Below are positions 9,315 to 17,551 of a stretch of 64,000 nt of DNA, in pieces; the stretch's first letter is position 1; each line of letters begins with the position of its first letter. The notes beneath the pieces are model-generated. The model was given only the letters and a program-made list of their open reading frames with translations, was not told where the DNA came from and made no database searches. The DNA is from an uncultured Oscillospiraceae bacterium (lineage in GTDB: Bacteria > Bacillota > Clostridia > Oscillospirales > Oscillospiraceae): NCBI GenBank assembly GCA_949841355.1, contig CATKZP010000006.1, positions 90,323-154,322 of the forward strand, in the 5' to 3' direction. Both the position numbers and the translations under genes were made by a program.

Positions 9315-10622
9315 ATGAAAAAAGAGACAGGCGGGTTTATGAGCTTCATGGAGGAAAAATTTCTTCCGGTAGCCTCCAAATTGGGCGGGCAGCGCCACCT
9401 GCTGGCTCTGCGCGACGGCGTGGTCATGATCATGCCTCTGCTGATTCTGGGCGCGTTTTCCATGATTATTGGGGAGTTCCCCGTCCAGGCGTTCCTGGAT
9501 TTCATGGCCAGCGTGTTCGGTGAGGACTGGAACGCCTTCCAGGGCGTCATCATGAACGCCACGTATGGAATCTCGGCCGTTGTGGCCTGCTTTGGCGTGG
9601 CCAGCTCCCTGGTGAACAGCTATGGGGAGAACGGAACCCCCGCAGGTATTATCGCCATGGCGGCATTTTTCGCCGTGGTGGTTCCGACCGCCTTGACCAA
9701 CGCCGACGGCGAGACGGTGGGCGCATGGGTTGCCGGCTCCCTGGACGCCACACTCCTGTTCACCGCCCTGCTCACCGCCCTCATCGTGGGCGAGATCTAC
9801 CGCCTGCTGGTGCAGAAGAACTTCACCATCAAGCTGCCCGACTCCGTGCCCAAGGCGGTGTCCGCCCAGTTCACCGCCCTGCTGCCCGGCACCGTTATCA
9901 TCGTGCTGTTCACCGTGGTGCGCTTGGCGTTCTCCGCCACCCCCTGGGGCGGCTTCCCGGAATTTGTCAGCGATATCATCTCCACGCCCCTGCGGCACTT
10001 CGGGACCTCCTATGTGGGCACGCTTGTGGCCTGCTTTGTGGAGCATCTGCTCTGGTCCTTCGGCCTGCACGGATCGGCCATCGTGGTGTTCCCCATTTTC
10101 GAGCCTCTGTGGATCATGAACATGGCGGAGAACGTCTCCACCGGTGCCCACAACATTGTGACCTTCACCTTCTATGAGAACGGCGTGTGGATGGGCGGCT
10201 CCGGCGCCACTCTGCCCGTGGTCGTCTATATGCTGATTTTCGCCAAGTCCAAGCTCCTCAAGAACGTGGGCAAGGTGGGCATCGCCCCCGGCCTGTTCAA
10301 CATCAACGAGCCGGTCACTTTCGGCCTGCCCATCGTGCTCAACCCCATCCTCATGATCCCCTACATCCTGTCCCCCATGGCGGCCATGTCCGTGCAGTAC
10401 CTGGGCACCGCCATCGGCCTGTTCCCCCTGTGCAATAACATGGTGCCCTGGACCTGCCCGGTGCTCATCAGCGGCTTCCTCACCACCGGCAGCATCATGG
10501 GCGTGGTGGCCCAGCTGTGCGGCCTGGCGGTATCCTTCGTGATCTGGCTGCCTTTCATCCGGGTGTGGGACAAGAAATGCTATCAGGATGAGCTGGCCGC
10601 AATTTCCGCCGCCAACTCGTAA
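9315..10622 (+). CDS. PTS lactose/cellobiose-family EIIC permease
   Basis: An integral membrane permease of 435 aa, the usual size of cellobiose/chitobiose IIC proteins. It has many hydrophobic helices and the family segments GQRHLLALRDGVVMIMPLLI near the N-terminus, FGLHGSAIVVFPIFEPLW in the middle and NINEPVTFGLPIVLNPILMI in the substrate-binding region. It carries the sugar across the membrane while IIB phosphorylates it. AGGAGGAG precedes the ATG by 7 bases. It ends the core PTS genes, and a terminator hairpin follows before the RDD gene. Confidence 0.92.
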   Translation: MKKETGGFMSFMEEKFLPVASKLGGQRHLLALRDGVVMIMPLLILGAFSMIIGEFPVQAFLDFMASVFGEDWNAFQGVIMNATYGISAVVACFGVASSLVNSYGENGTPAGIIAMAAFFAVVVPTALTNADGETVGAWVAGSLDATLLFTALLTALIVGEIYRLLVQKNFTIKLPDSVPKAVSAQFTALLPGTVIIVLFTVVRLAFSATPWGGFPEFVSDIISTPLRHFGTSYVGTLVACFVEHLLWSFGLHGSAIVVFPIFEPLWIMNMAENVSTGAHNIVTFTFYENGVWMGGSGATLPVVVYMLIFAKSKLLKNVGKVGIAPGLFNINEPVTFGLPIVLNPILMIPYILSPMAAMSVQYLGTAIGLFPLCNNMVPWTCPVLISGFLTTGSIMGVVAQLCGLAVSFVIWLPFIRVWDKKCYQDELAAISAANS

Positions 10623-10668
10623 ACACGCGCCGATTCCCGTTTGATCCCGTATGGCATAAGCATTCATA

Positions 10669-10712
10669 CTGGCGGGGGGACAGCCTCCGGCTGCCTCTCC
10701 GCCAGCTTTTTT
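10669..10712 (+). terminator. Intrinsic terminator between EIIC and RDD genes
   Basis: CTGGCGG (10669-10675) pairs with CCGCCAG (10699-10705), followed by CTTTTTT. The RDD ribosome site starts right after it, so this probably sets lower expression of the last two genes by partial readthrough. Confidence 0.75.
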
Positions 10713-10725
10713 GAAGGAGGTTACC

Positions 10726-11268
10726 ATGGGTTTTCTGGGCATTGAGACCGCGAAAGCGCCTGCCGGAATGCGGGGCAGGCGGTTCCTGGCGTTTTTGATC
10801 GACGCCGCTGTTGTGATCGCCTTGTCGTTTGCCGCCTACCGCTTCACCGGGCGGCCCGACTTCTTCGCGGTCCAGGCCGCCATGGATGCCGCCAAAGCGG
10901 CGGGCGGACAGGACCAGGCCCTCACCGCCGCCGTGTTCACCCAATTCAACAGCGCGTACAGCGTACTGCTGCTGATCGGGTTTTGCTACGAGGCGCTCAC
11001 CCAGCTTGCCACCTGCGGCTCCACCCTGGGCAAGCTGGCCATGGGACTGCGCACGGCGCCCCAGAATCCCGCCCGCGGCCGCGCCCTCCACAGCCTGCTG
11101 CTGTGCGCCAGGAGCGCGCTGAAAATGCTGTCCCTCTACATCTTCCAGGGCTTCCCCTTCCTCATGTGCTGCCTGACCATCTTCACCAACGGGGAGTGCC
11201 GCACCGGATTTGACATGGCGGTAAGGTCTGCGACCGTGTTTCGGGAGAAGGCCGGCACCAGGGCATAG
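10726..11268 (+). CDS. RDD-family membrane protein
   Basis: A 180-aa membrane protein with the RDD-family signature GRRFLAFLIDAAVVIAL (R..D in the first helix) and CGSTLGKLAMGLRT before a later helix. Three or four hydrophobic segments are visible. Family function is poorly defined; some members are cation or solute carriers. The ATG is set by GAAGGAGG six bases upstream. It sits inside a PTS operon between the permease and its regulator, which is unusual; a link with sugar transport is only inferred from position. Confidence 0.8.
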   Translation: MGFLGIETAKAPAGMRGRRFLAFLIDAAVVIALSFAAYRFTGRPDFFAVQAAMDAAKAAGGQDQALTAAVFTQFNSAYSVLLLIGFCYEALTQLATCGSTLGKLAMGLRTAPQNPARGRALHSLLLCARSALKMLSLYIFQGFPFLMCCLTIFTNGECRTGFDMAVRSATVFREKAGTRA

Positions 11269-11310
11269 GCTGGGGAACAGCCGTACACTGCGCGGAAAGA
11301 GGGGAGCGGT

Positions 11311-12843
11311 ATGCGCCATTCTGAAAAGACCATGCGGAAGATGCTGCTGGCACTGCTGGAGCGGAACGATTTTGTCACCCTCAGCAGCCTTTCCCAGACG
11401 CTGGACATCTCCAAGCGGTCTGTGCAGAACTATTTGAACAAGGCGGATGGATGGCTTGTGGAGCACGAGCTGCCCAATGTCCGCATCGTGAAGAAGCAGG
11501 GCTACGGCATCCGGCTGGAGCTGGACGCGGCGGGCCGCCAGACCCTGGCCACGCTGCTGAACAATCAATATTTCACCCTGGCGGACGGCAGCGCGGACCG
11601 GCGGATTGAGCTTCTGCGCAGCCTGATCTTTTCCAGGGAGGAGCTGACCATCCAATTCCTGGCGGACAGCTTCTATGTCAGCCGCTTTGTGATCCTCTCC
11701 GACCTGGACTGGGCGGAAAACTGGCTGGCCCAGTACCAGCTGCGCCTGTTCAAGACCCAGGGCCGGGGCATCGGCATCGCCGGGGAGGAGGTGGCCCGGC
11801 GCTCGGCCATCGCGGGCTTCTTCGATCTGTGCGAGCGGCGGGAGCCGGCGGCGGTGGGTCAGGCCGACCCGGTGCGGCTGGCCAAGGACCGGCTGGAGAA
11901 AATGGAGCAGGTCTATGCCGAGGAGGACATCAAAAAGGTGTGCGGCATCATTGAGGAGGCGGAGCGGGAATTCGACTTTTTCATGGGCAGTGAGTATTTC
12001 ACCTCTCTGGCCACCCACATCACCATCAGCGTGTTCCGCCTGCGGCATGGGCACCAGATCAGCAAGGAGTTCCTTCCGCCTGATGGGGAGTTTCCGCAGC
12101 AGGAGATGAACACCGCCCGCTTCATCGCCGGACGGCTGGCCGACGCGTTCCGAATCCGCCTGCCGGAGTCGGAGTGCACCTATATCTGCATCCACCTGAT
12201 GAGCTATAACGCCTTTCAGTCTCAAATTGAGGAGGAGCGAAAGGTGCCGGAGAATGTGGAGCTGCTGGCCCTCCAGCTCATTGAGGCGGTGGATGCGGAG
12301 ACAGGCGGGCGGTTCGCCTCGGACAAGGTGCTGTTTTTCGGACTGCTGGCCCACCTCCAGGGCGCCATTTACCAGCAGAAGGAAAATCCCGGTTCCAGAT
12401 CCAGGCACAACATCCAGCTGCCCGAATCCTGCCGGGAGCTGTACGCCAGCGTGAAAAAGCAGGCTCTCCTTTACCACCGTCTGGGCGGGGTGTCCCCCGA
12501 CCAGCAGGAGCTTATCGCCCTGACGCTCCACTTTGCCCTGGCCCAGGACCGCACCACCGTCAAGTGGAGAGCCCTGCTGGTGTCCAACGCCGGAGTTATC
12601 ATCCAGCAGAGCCAGCGCAAGCTCTTGCAGGACAGCCTGCCGCAGATCAAAATTGTGGACATCTGTTCCCCGTACCAGTTCTCCGTATATCCGGACAGCA
12701 GCTATGATTTCATCATCTCCATGGCGCCGCTGAACGGTGCGGCAAAGCCGGTGGCGGACATTTCTCACGTAGCCAAGGCCCAGCGGGCCCAGTTCATTGA
12801 GGAGTTCCTGTTTGAAAAGCTGGACAACAGGGGCGGCGCGTGA
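11311..12843 (+). CDS. BglG-family PRD-containing transcriptional regulator
   Basis: A 510-aa regulator: an N-terminal winged-helix pair (LLALLERNDFVTLSSLSQTL, then SKRSVQNYLNKADGWL), two PTS regulation domains with the expected histidines (SLATHITISVF, CIHLMSYNAF, LLAHLQGAIY, LTLHFAL), and a C-terminal IIB-like alpha/beta segment (LLVSNAGVIIQQSQRKLL) that lacks the usual Cys. This is the layout of MtlR/LicR-type activators, which EI/HPr phosphorylate to sense sugar supply. The likely target is the PTS promoter upstream, where a perfect palindrome sits. GAGGGGAG precedes the ATG. Confidence 0.85.
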   Translation: MRHSEKTMRKMLLALLERNDFVTLSSLSQTLDISKRSVQNYLNKADGWLVEHELPNVRIVKKQGYGIRLELDAAGRQTLATLLNNQYFTLADGSADRRIELLRSLIFSREELTIQFLADSFYVSRFVILSDLDWAENWLAQYQLRLFKTQGRGIGIAGEEVARRSAIAGFFDLCERREPAAVGQADPVRLAKDRLEKMEQVYAEEDIKKVCGIIEEAEREFDFFMGSEYFTSLATHITISVFRLRHGHQISKEFLPPDGEFPQQEMNTARFIAGRLADAFRIRLPESECTYICIHLMSYNAFQSQIEEERKVPENVELLALQLIEAVDAETGGRFASDKVLFFGLLAHLQGAIYQQKENPGSRSRHNIQLPESCRELYASVKKQALLYHRLGGVSPDQQELIALTLHFALAQDRTTVKWRALLVSNAGVIIQQSQRKLLQDSLPQIKIVDICSPYQFSVYPDSSYDFIISMAPLNGAAKPVADISHVAKAQRAQFIEEFLFEKLDNRGGA

Positions 12844-12918
12844 TGAGCTGCCGGCCGCCGGTTCTTTCTGAAATGCAGGAGTTCACCGCTGAGAAGGGAA
12901 ATAAGGTGGACGTGTTAC

Positions 12919-12956
12919 AAAAAACGGCCTCATCCTTGACGGATGGGGCCGTTTTT
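12919..12956 (+). terminator. Intrinsic terminator of the PTS operon
   Basis: AAAACGGCC-TCATCC pairs with GGATGG-GGCCGTTTT around a TTGAC loop and runs into a T tract. Confidence 0.85.
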
Positions 12957-12982
12957 ATATGAGATTATCCAGATAAACAGCA

Positions 12983-13020
12983 AATCCGAACCCGTCCCCG
13001 ATGGGGAACAAGTTCGGATT
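12983..13020. terminator. Dyad next to the recombinase gene (terminator-like)
   Basis: AATCCGAAC (12983-12991) and GTTCGGATT (13012-13020) form a perfect 9-bp inverted repeat with an inner CCCC/GGGG pair. It lies just outside the putative left att site. It could have been the terminator of the tRNA-Ala gene before the element inserted, or terminate the recombinase gene. Confidence 0.45.
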
Positions 13021-13027
13021 ATGTTGC

Positions 13028-13036
13028 TTTGGTGGA
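13028..13036. repeat. Putative left attachment site of the mobile element
   Basis: TTTGGTGGA occurs here and again at 21421-21429, in the same orientation, where it is the 3' end of tRNA-Ala (CCA end plus three following bases). The recombinase gene ends 26 bases inside. Nine bases is short, but serine integrases need only a short core. This is inference. Confidence 0.35.
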
Positions 13037-13061
13037 ACCAAATCAGAAGTAGTCGAACCCT

Positions 13062-14696
13062 TTACGGAAAAAAATCGGGGTCTGTGCCTCCCACACTGAT
13101 AATGCTTTCCATCATTTTTGCCGCTGCCGGACTATCAACAACATGCGCTTCCGGGTCATTCACGCAATCCATTAGATACCTGTGATTCTCTATCATTTCA
13201 AGAGTATCTTCATAAGACAATTCCTGCTTATCATCAGTGAAATGGAACGTGATAACCATTCTCTCTTTATAAACATATATCTTGTCAACAAAAATGTTAA
13301 GGACATATTCCCTCAGCTTTTTATTATCCAGATTCCCTACAAAACTCTCGAAGAATTTCACAATATCATCAAGTTTTATATCGTACTTTTCCCGAAGTTC
13401 TTCCGCTTCGATCTGCTCTTTCAACATGCGCTTCTGGACTTCTAACTCGGTCATGGCCTCTTGGACTGTTTCGGTGAAAATTCCCGCGCTAATGGCTTTT
13501 ACAAAGTTTTGCAATCTGCCCTCAACGTCTTTCAGCTTGCTTTTCAGCGATTCCAGATATGCCCCCTTATCATCACTTTTGCTATCTGCGTAATAGTCGA
13601 AACACAGCTTTGCGATAATCAGCCTTAATTCAGAATCTTCAAGTATTCGGTCAAGGGTATATCTTACGATTGTTTCAAGTTTCTCCTTTCGCTGATTTCC
13701 CATTTTACACGCTTTTTTCTGGTGGTTCAAACAGGAATAATAGTAGTAGATTTTCCCGGTTTTACTCGTCCCAGATATACCATGAAGAGTGGCACCACAT
13801 TCACCGCAATATATATGACCTGTGAGCCAGAAATCAGTTTCTTCTGGGTTTAACTTCCTCGCCGCACCTGTGCCGCCCCGCTTATTCTTTGTTAGCTTCT
13901 TGTCGGCAGCGTCAAACAGCTCAACACTAATAATTTGAGGCATTCCGCCCGGTATGACATACTCACCCCATCTATATTCGCCTATATACGCCCTGTTGCG
14001 AAGTATCATATTTAGCGAGTTCACAACAAATTTATTGCCCCGAACACTCCTGAGCCCACTTTCGTTTAGCTCATTCGCTATTTTTTGAAGGGGTTTCCCC
14101 TCCACATAATCGGTAAAGATTTTCCGGACAATCGGCGCGGTTTCCGGGTCAATTTCATACTTCTCATTTGGCTTTCCAGTATACCCCAAAATTTTTACGC
14201 CGTTATACAACGCATTTTCAGCATTAAAATTTTGTCCTCTCATAACGTTGCTGCGGTGGTTCTCAATGAAGTTGTGCGCCATAGAAGCATATAACGCCTG
14301 TATCACATAGCGCATATGGCTATCATCTGGAAGCGGCTCACCTACGGTAACGATCTGAACGCCGGAATCCTGCAACTGTGCGTCAATAAAAAAGGAATCA
14401 TGTATTTCACGGGAAAGCCTGTCCAGCTTCCAGAGAATCAAATAGGCGGGGCGTTTATGCTTTGCCTCATAAAGCATGTGCTGCAATCCCGGTCTTTCTA
14501 TTGTAGTTCCCGTGATACCTCTATCCTCAAATTCACAGCCGGGGGGAATGATATAGCCGTGTTTTTCTGCGTACTCATGGGCCGCTTGCCGCTGCTGGTC
14601 AATGGAAACATCCCGCTGTGCGTCAGAGCTATAGCGATAGTAGCAAAAGGCGATATTTCCCGGATTTCGCTTGAACTTTTTCATTTTGTTAGCCAC
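13062..14696 (-). CDS. Large serine recombinase (integrase of the mobile element)
   Basis: A 544-aa large serine recombinase. The catalytic domain starts FCYYRYSSDAQRD, with Ser23 as nucleophile, followed by KLDRLSREIHD. Next come a recombinase domain, a Cys-zinc motif (CGECGATLHG...CLNHQKKAC) and a long charged coiled coil to the C-terminus. These enzymes integrate and excise ICEs/IMEs at specific att sites. I place the start at GTG 14696 behind AAAGGAG; the extra N-terminal codons to 14801 have no family similarity. Base composition is clearly AT-richer than the flanking PTS genes. The gene lies at the element's left end, where an integrase is expected. Confidence 0.92.
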   Translation of the reverse strand: MANKMKKFKRNPGNIAFCYYRYSSDAQRDVSIDQQRQAAHEYAEKHGYIIPPGCEFEDRGITGTTIERPGLQHMLYEAKHKRPAYLILWKLDRLSREIHDSFFIDAQLQDSGVQIVTVGEPLPDDSHMRYVIQALYASMAHNFIENHRSNVMRGQNFNAENALYNGVKILGYTGKPNEKYEIDPETAPIVRKIFTDYVEGKPLQKIANELNESGLRSVRGNKFVVNSLNMILRNRAYIGEYRWGEYVIPGGMPQIISVELFDAADKKLTKNKRGGTGAARKLNPEETDFWLTGHIYCGECGATLHGISGTSKTGKIYYYYSCLNHQKKACKMGNQRKEKLETIVRYTLDRILEDSELRLIIAKLCFDYYADSKSDDKGAYLESLKSKLKDVEGRLQNFVKAISAGIFTETVQEAMTELEVQKRMLKEQIEAEELREKYDIKLDDIVKFFESFVGNLDNKKLREYVLNIFVDKIYVYKERMVITFHFTDDKQELSYEDTLEMIENHRYLMDCVNDPEAHVVDSPAAAKMMESIISVGGTDPDFFP

Positions 14697-14797
14697 TGTG
14701 ATTCGCTCCTTTCCTGTTTGGTGGTTTTCGTATGTCTCAAAATTTCCGCCGGGCCTCTTTGGCCGGAGGTGCGTCAGCACCTCTTGATTACACAAAA

Positions 14798-14873
14798 GCA
14801 CAGGGGCGAAAGGCTGTCAAGGCCGCCGCAGGCGAGGCGAAGCCGGTGCCTTGACAGCCTTTCGCTTCTGTGC
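14798..14873. repeat. Long hairpin between the two recombinase genes
   Basis: Bases 14807-14823 and 14848-14864 form a 17-bp perfect stem, extended by GCACAG/CTGTGC (14798-14803 with 14868-14873) across a small internal loop. A second perfect hairpin, GAGGTGC-GTCA-GCACCTC, lies at 14766-14783. Neither has a U tract on either side. They may be recombination or regulatory sites. Confidence 0.55.
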
Positions 14874-14883
14874 TACCCCCGCT

Positions 14884-15543
14884 TTATCCCTCTGCAAGCC
14901 TCATTACATATTTCTTTAGCGTGTTCCGGCTAATACCATGCTTTTCCATAACGGCTTTTTGTGTAATTGTCCTGTCGTGCATGTAAAGCTCTAAATCATG
15001 TCTTAATTCATCGGTCATTTTATCCAACGAGCCTTTTTTTCGTCCGCTTCCCTTGTCGCTTGCCGCGATACCGTCTTTTATAGCCTTTGAGATATAACGC
15101 CTCTGCTGCTCCGCCCTGTCAAGCTCCACAATCAAAAGCAGCTTTATAATACCTTCCATAGCGGTCTTTGTAACTAAATCCTGACTTTCCGCTGTATTCA
15201 TCATTTGCCGGATATAGTCGCTGGATATAGTGGGATTGTCCAGAAAAACGATATTTATGCCCCTTGTAAGCCATTCCATATATTTTATATAGCCATTCTC
15301 GGCCTCCCTTGTAAATCTGGATAAATCCTTGAAAACAACCGTGTCACCGCTTTGCAATAGCTTGTCGAGCTTGTTAAATTGCTTTCTGTCCGTGAAATTC
15401 TTTGCAGACTTTTCTTCTGCAAATTCAATCAGGTATTCAATACCTTTTTCTTCAGCGTACTTTTTCAGAGCCTTTTCCTGTCTACCGAAATTCTGCCGCT
15501 CCGTATCGGTTGAAATCCGCATATAGCTGTAATAGTTCCCCAC
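14884..15543 (-). CDS. Small serine recombinase / resolvase
   Basis: A 219-aa resolvase/invertase-type protein. The N-terminus SYMRISTDTERQNFGRQ holds catalytic Ser11, DLSRFTREAENGYI is the family core, and the C-terminus (ITQKAVMEKHGISRNTLKKYV) is a helix-turn-helix DNA-binding domain. The start is GTG 15543 behind GGAGG; the longer frame to 15564 would bury that site. Two different serine recombinases sit side by side: the large one is the likely integrase and this one may resolve multimers of the plasmid-like form or invert DNA. Confidence 0.9.
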   Translation of the reverse strand: MGNYYSYMRISTDTERQNFGRQEKALKKYAEEKGIEYLIEFAEEKSAKNFTDRKQFNKLDKLLQSGDTVVFKDLSRFTREAENGYIKYMEWLTRGINIVFLDNPTISSDYIRQMMNTAESQDLVTKTAMEGIIKLLLIVELDRAEQQRRYISKAIKDGIAASDKGSGRKKGSLDKMTDELRHDLELYMHDRTITQKAVMEKHGISRNTLKKYVMRLAEG

Positions 15544-15594
15544 AAAATCGCCTCCAATCGCCAAACAAACTATAGTTATTCTGACAATAAAATT

Positions 15595-15636
15595 ATACCG
15601 TCAAAATAACTTTTTGTCAAGCTATTTTGACGGTAT
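15595..15636. promoter_or_regulatory. Inverted repeat upstream of the small recombinase
   Basis: ATACCGTCAAAATA (15595-15608) and TATTTTGACGGTAT (15623-15636) are perfect 14-bp arms, 52 bases ahead of the start codon. It could be an autoregulatory operator or part of a res site. Confidence 0.6.
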
Positions 15637-15740
15637 ATTCATTAACGTTTTGTGAATTGGTTATATTGACGCAAATAATCTGCATTTTGCTCCGCGCAAT
15701 AAACTGCCCCCACCAAGCATAGCCTGGTGGGGTGATGTTT

Positions 15741-16808
15741 TCAGCCGATGGGGGCAAAGGTGCATTCTACGCTGCCCTGGGAAATCTGGCGGTTTAGATA
15801 GCCCTCGATCACCGACCCGGCGTGGGCGTGGACAGTCACGGGTTTTCTCAGCACCTCCCTAAGCAAGTCCCCCACATGGTCCATGTCCGTATCGCCCAGG
15901 AAGGTGACGTCTGTCAGGGAGTCGCAGCGGTTCAGCGCGCTGCTACCCAACTCCGTCACACTTGCAGGTATGGTAAGCTCCGTGATGGGACAATATGAAA
16001 ACGCAGAACTGCCTATGTAAGTCAGCCCATCAGGGAGCGTGACCGAGGTCAGCCCGCTGGATTCAAACGCATGACTCTCAATTCTAGTTACGCCTTCGGG
16101 AATCTGGATGCTAGTCAGGCTGGAACAGCGGCTAAACATATTGCGGGGAATGTAAGTAAGATTTTTGGACAGGGTCACACTGCTCAAATTCTTGCAGTCC
16201 TGAAAAATATCCCCGTAAAGCTCTGTTACGCTGTCCGGGATGGTGACGCTTGTAATTGGGGTGCCGCTAAACGCCCCATAACCAACCCCTTTAGTACCGA
16301 TCCGCGTCACGCTGTCCGGGATGACGATTTCTGTGATGGCGAGGCCCTCAAACGCCTCGGCGCCAATCGCCGTGACGCCGTCCTCAATGACCACCTTCTT
16401 AATTTCCTGCCGGCATTTGTATTCATCCGTCTCAAAGAGGGTATTTTTGATTGCATCAATATAACCATTATAGGCGGTGATCTCCCCGCCGCCGGAGCAG
16501 GTCAGCGTTCCGGTGGCAGCATCGAAAGTATAGGTCATCTCGGCGGGTACGGCGGGCTCTGGTTCCGTTGATTCTTCCGGCTGTTCCTGTTCCGGTTCCT
16601 GCGGGGGCTCCTCTGATTCTTCCGGTTCTCCCTGTTCCGGCTCTTGTGACGGCTGCTCCTCTTTCCCGTCTGCTGGCTGCTGTTCGGTGGGAGTATCCCC
16701 AGAGGCCGGAGGTTCCACGGTGTCCGGCGTGTCGTTCGCTCCACAGGCGGACAACAGCACAAGGCACATCATCAGTGCCAACAGCAGCGCGATTGATTTT
16801 CTTTTCAT
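15741..16808 (-). CDS. BspA-like leucine-rich-repeat lipoprotein
   Basis: An exported lipoprotein of 355 aa: signal peptide with lipobox LVLLSACG, then a roughly 50-residue linker made mostly of Glu, Pro and Gln, as in wall-spanning segments. Then come about seven LRR_5-type repeats (for example AITEIVIPDSVTRIG, ITSVTIPDSVTELY, LTSIQIPEGVTRIE, LTSVTLPDGLTYIG, ITELTIPASVTELG). Such proteins are displayed on the surface and often bind host or other bacterial cells. It is the only obvious cargo gene of the element. Its composition is closer to the chromosome than to the mobilization genes. Confidence 0.85.
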   Translation of the reverse strand: MKRKSIALLLALMMCLVLLSACGANDTPDTVEPPASGDTPTEQQPADGKEEQPSQEPEQGEPEESEEPPQEPEQEQPEESTEPEPAVPAEMTYTFDAATGTLTCSGGGEITAYNGYIDAIKNTLFETDEYKCRQEIKKVVIEDGVTAIGAEAFEGLAITEIVIPDSVTRIGTKGVGYGAFSGTPITSVTIPDSVTELYGDIFQDCKNLSSVTLSKNLTYIPRNMFSRCSSLTSIQIPEGVTRIESHAFESSGLTSVTLPDGLTYIGSSAFSYCPITELTIPASVTELGSSALNRCDSLTDVTFLGDTDMDHVGDLLREVLRKPVTVHAHAGSVIEGYLNRQISQGSVECTFAPIG

Positions 16809-16938
16809 GTTTGCGTTCCCTCTCTTTTCGTAATTTTTACCGCTCCACGCGGCTTGATTGGCTGTCTCAACGGTTCAGCCTTTGGGGGTGGTACTTCCTT
16901 TCCCGTCCCCCGTGGGCTTTCCCCGTGAGACAACAAAA

Positions 16939-16969
16939 GCGGCGCAGGGATTACGATTCCCTACACCGC
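16939..16969. repeat. Hairpin upstream of the LRR gene
   Basis: GCGG...CCGC and AGGGA/TCCCT pair around TTACGAT. No T tract follows. It falls in the 5' region of the LRR transcript and might be a leader hairpin. No gene was seen from 16809 to 17265. Confidence 0.35.
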
Positions 16970-16997
16970 TAACAAGCGCACAGCTACATTCTCCCCC

Positions 16998-17026
16998 TTG
17001 CGAAAAAGCATAGAAGGGGGTATAAT
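16998..17026 (+). promoter_or_regulatory. Promoter of a small-RNA-like unit
   Basis: TTGCGA, 17-base spacer, TATAAT. CCCCCTT (16993-16999) and AAGGGGG (17014-17020) form an inverted repeat over the -35 and the spacer, as an operator would. Confidence 0.6.
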
Positions 17027-17032
17027 GAAAAA

Positions 17033-17124
17033 CAGGCGCAGTTATATCTGCTGTGTGGGAGAGGCCTATTCTCCTGCATAGGGCCGGACGGGTGCTGCCA
17101 ACACCTTTCCGGCCTGCCTTTTTT
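17033..17124 (+). ncRNA. Candidate small RNA (about 90 nt)
   Basis: The unit runs from the expected start of the 16998 promoter to an intrinsic terminator. The terminator stem is GGCCGGA...TTCCGGCC (17082-17114, with GGTG/CACC inside), then TGCCTTTTTT. An upstream GAGA...TCTC hairpin precedes it. No open frame with a ribosome site fits. Its place just before oriT suggests a role in element control. Transcription is not shown. Confidence 0.45.
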
Positions 17125-17218
17125 GTTGTCCACTTTATTATATATGTTTGGACACAGAAAAGCAATAGGTATTTTCGCAAAAGAAGGGGTTCCGAGGGGA
17201 AACGGAACGTGTCCCCCG

Positions 17219-17268
17219 GCAAGTAGGGAAGGGCGAAGCGAGGCGCTTCCCGTTACTTGCATTTTTTC
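17219..17268 (+). terminator. Intrinsic terminator before the oriT candidate
   Basis: GCAAGTA/TACTTGC and GGGAAG/CTTCCC stems (17219-17260) are followed by ATTTTTTC. The T tract overlaps the left arm of the oriT palindrome. Confidence 0.65.
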
Positions 17269-17408
17269 GCTCTTGACATTTGCGGGATTATGTGATATAA
17301 TGTAAAAGAAGAGAAATTATTGTCTGCGGCGGGAGCGGCAGACAATAATTTCGAGCAAGCGGGGTATGCTTCTTGGCTAACACAAAACCGCAAATGTCAA
17401 GAGCGAAA
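17265..17408. other. Candidate origin of transfer (nested inverted repeats)
   Basis: Outer arms 17265-17285 and 17388-17408 are a perfect 21-bp inverted repeat. Inside lies a second perfect 15-bp hairpin (17313-17327 with 17338-17352, 10-base loop). The left outer arm contains the -35 of the 17273 promoter. This nested architecture, 250-390 bases upstream of a relaxase gene, is typical of oriT regions. The nick site is not identified. Confidence 0.55.
17273..17301 (+). promoter_or_regulatory. Consensus promoter driving the relaxase leader
   Basis: TTGACA, exactly 17 bases, TATAAT: a full sigma-A consensus. Transcription would begin at the inner oriT hairpin and run through the tandem repeats to the relaxase. 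Confidence 0.85.
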
Positions 17409-17423
17409 CTTCGCACGATTTTA

Positions 17424-17526
17424 CAGCGAGTGGATATAGCGTTTGGAAACAGCGAGCGGATATAGCGTTTGGAAACAGCGAGCGGATATAGCGTTTGGAA
17501 ACAGCGAGCGGATATAGCGTTTTGGA
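17424..17526. repeat. Four tandem 26-bp repeats (iteron-like)
   Basis: The unit starts CAGCGAGCGGATATAGCGTT and ends TGGAAA, at 17424, 17450, 17476 and 17502. Copy 1 has one change (GTGG for GCGG) and copy 4 diverges after the GCGTTT with an added T. The unbroken period suggests protein binding by a MobC or Rep-type protein, or RNA-level function. Confidence 0.8.
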
Positions 17527-17551
17527 TGAAGCGGTGATAAATCGGATAGCT

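Noticed and set aside
13028..13060. A second tRNA fragment at the left element boundary
   Set aside because: On the minus strand GGGTTCGA and TCCACCA resemble a tRNA 3' half, but the spacing and T-arm pairing do not work. Only the 9-base match to the tRNA end is used.
17424..17526. Possible CRISPR array (four 26-bp repeats)
   Set aside because: The repeats are directly tandem with no spacers and there are no cas genes.
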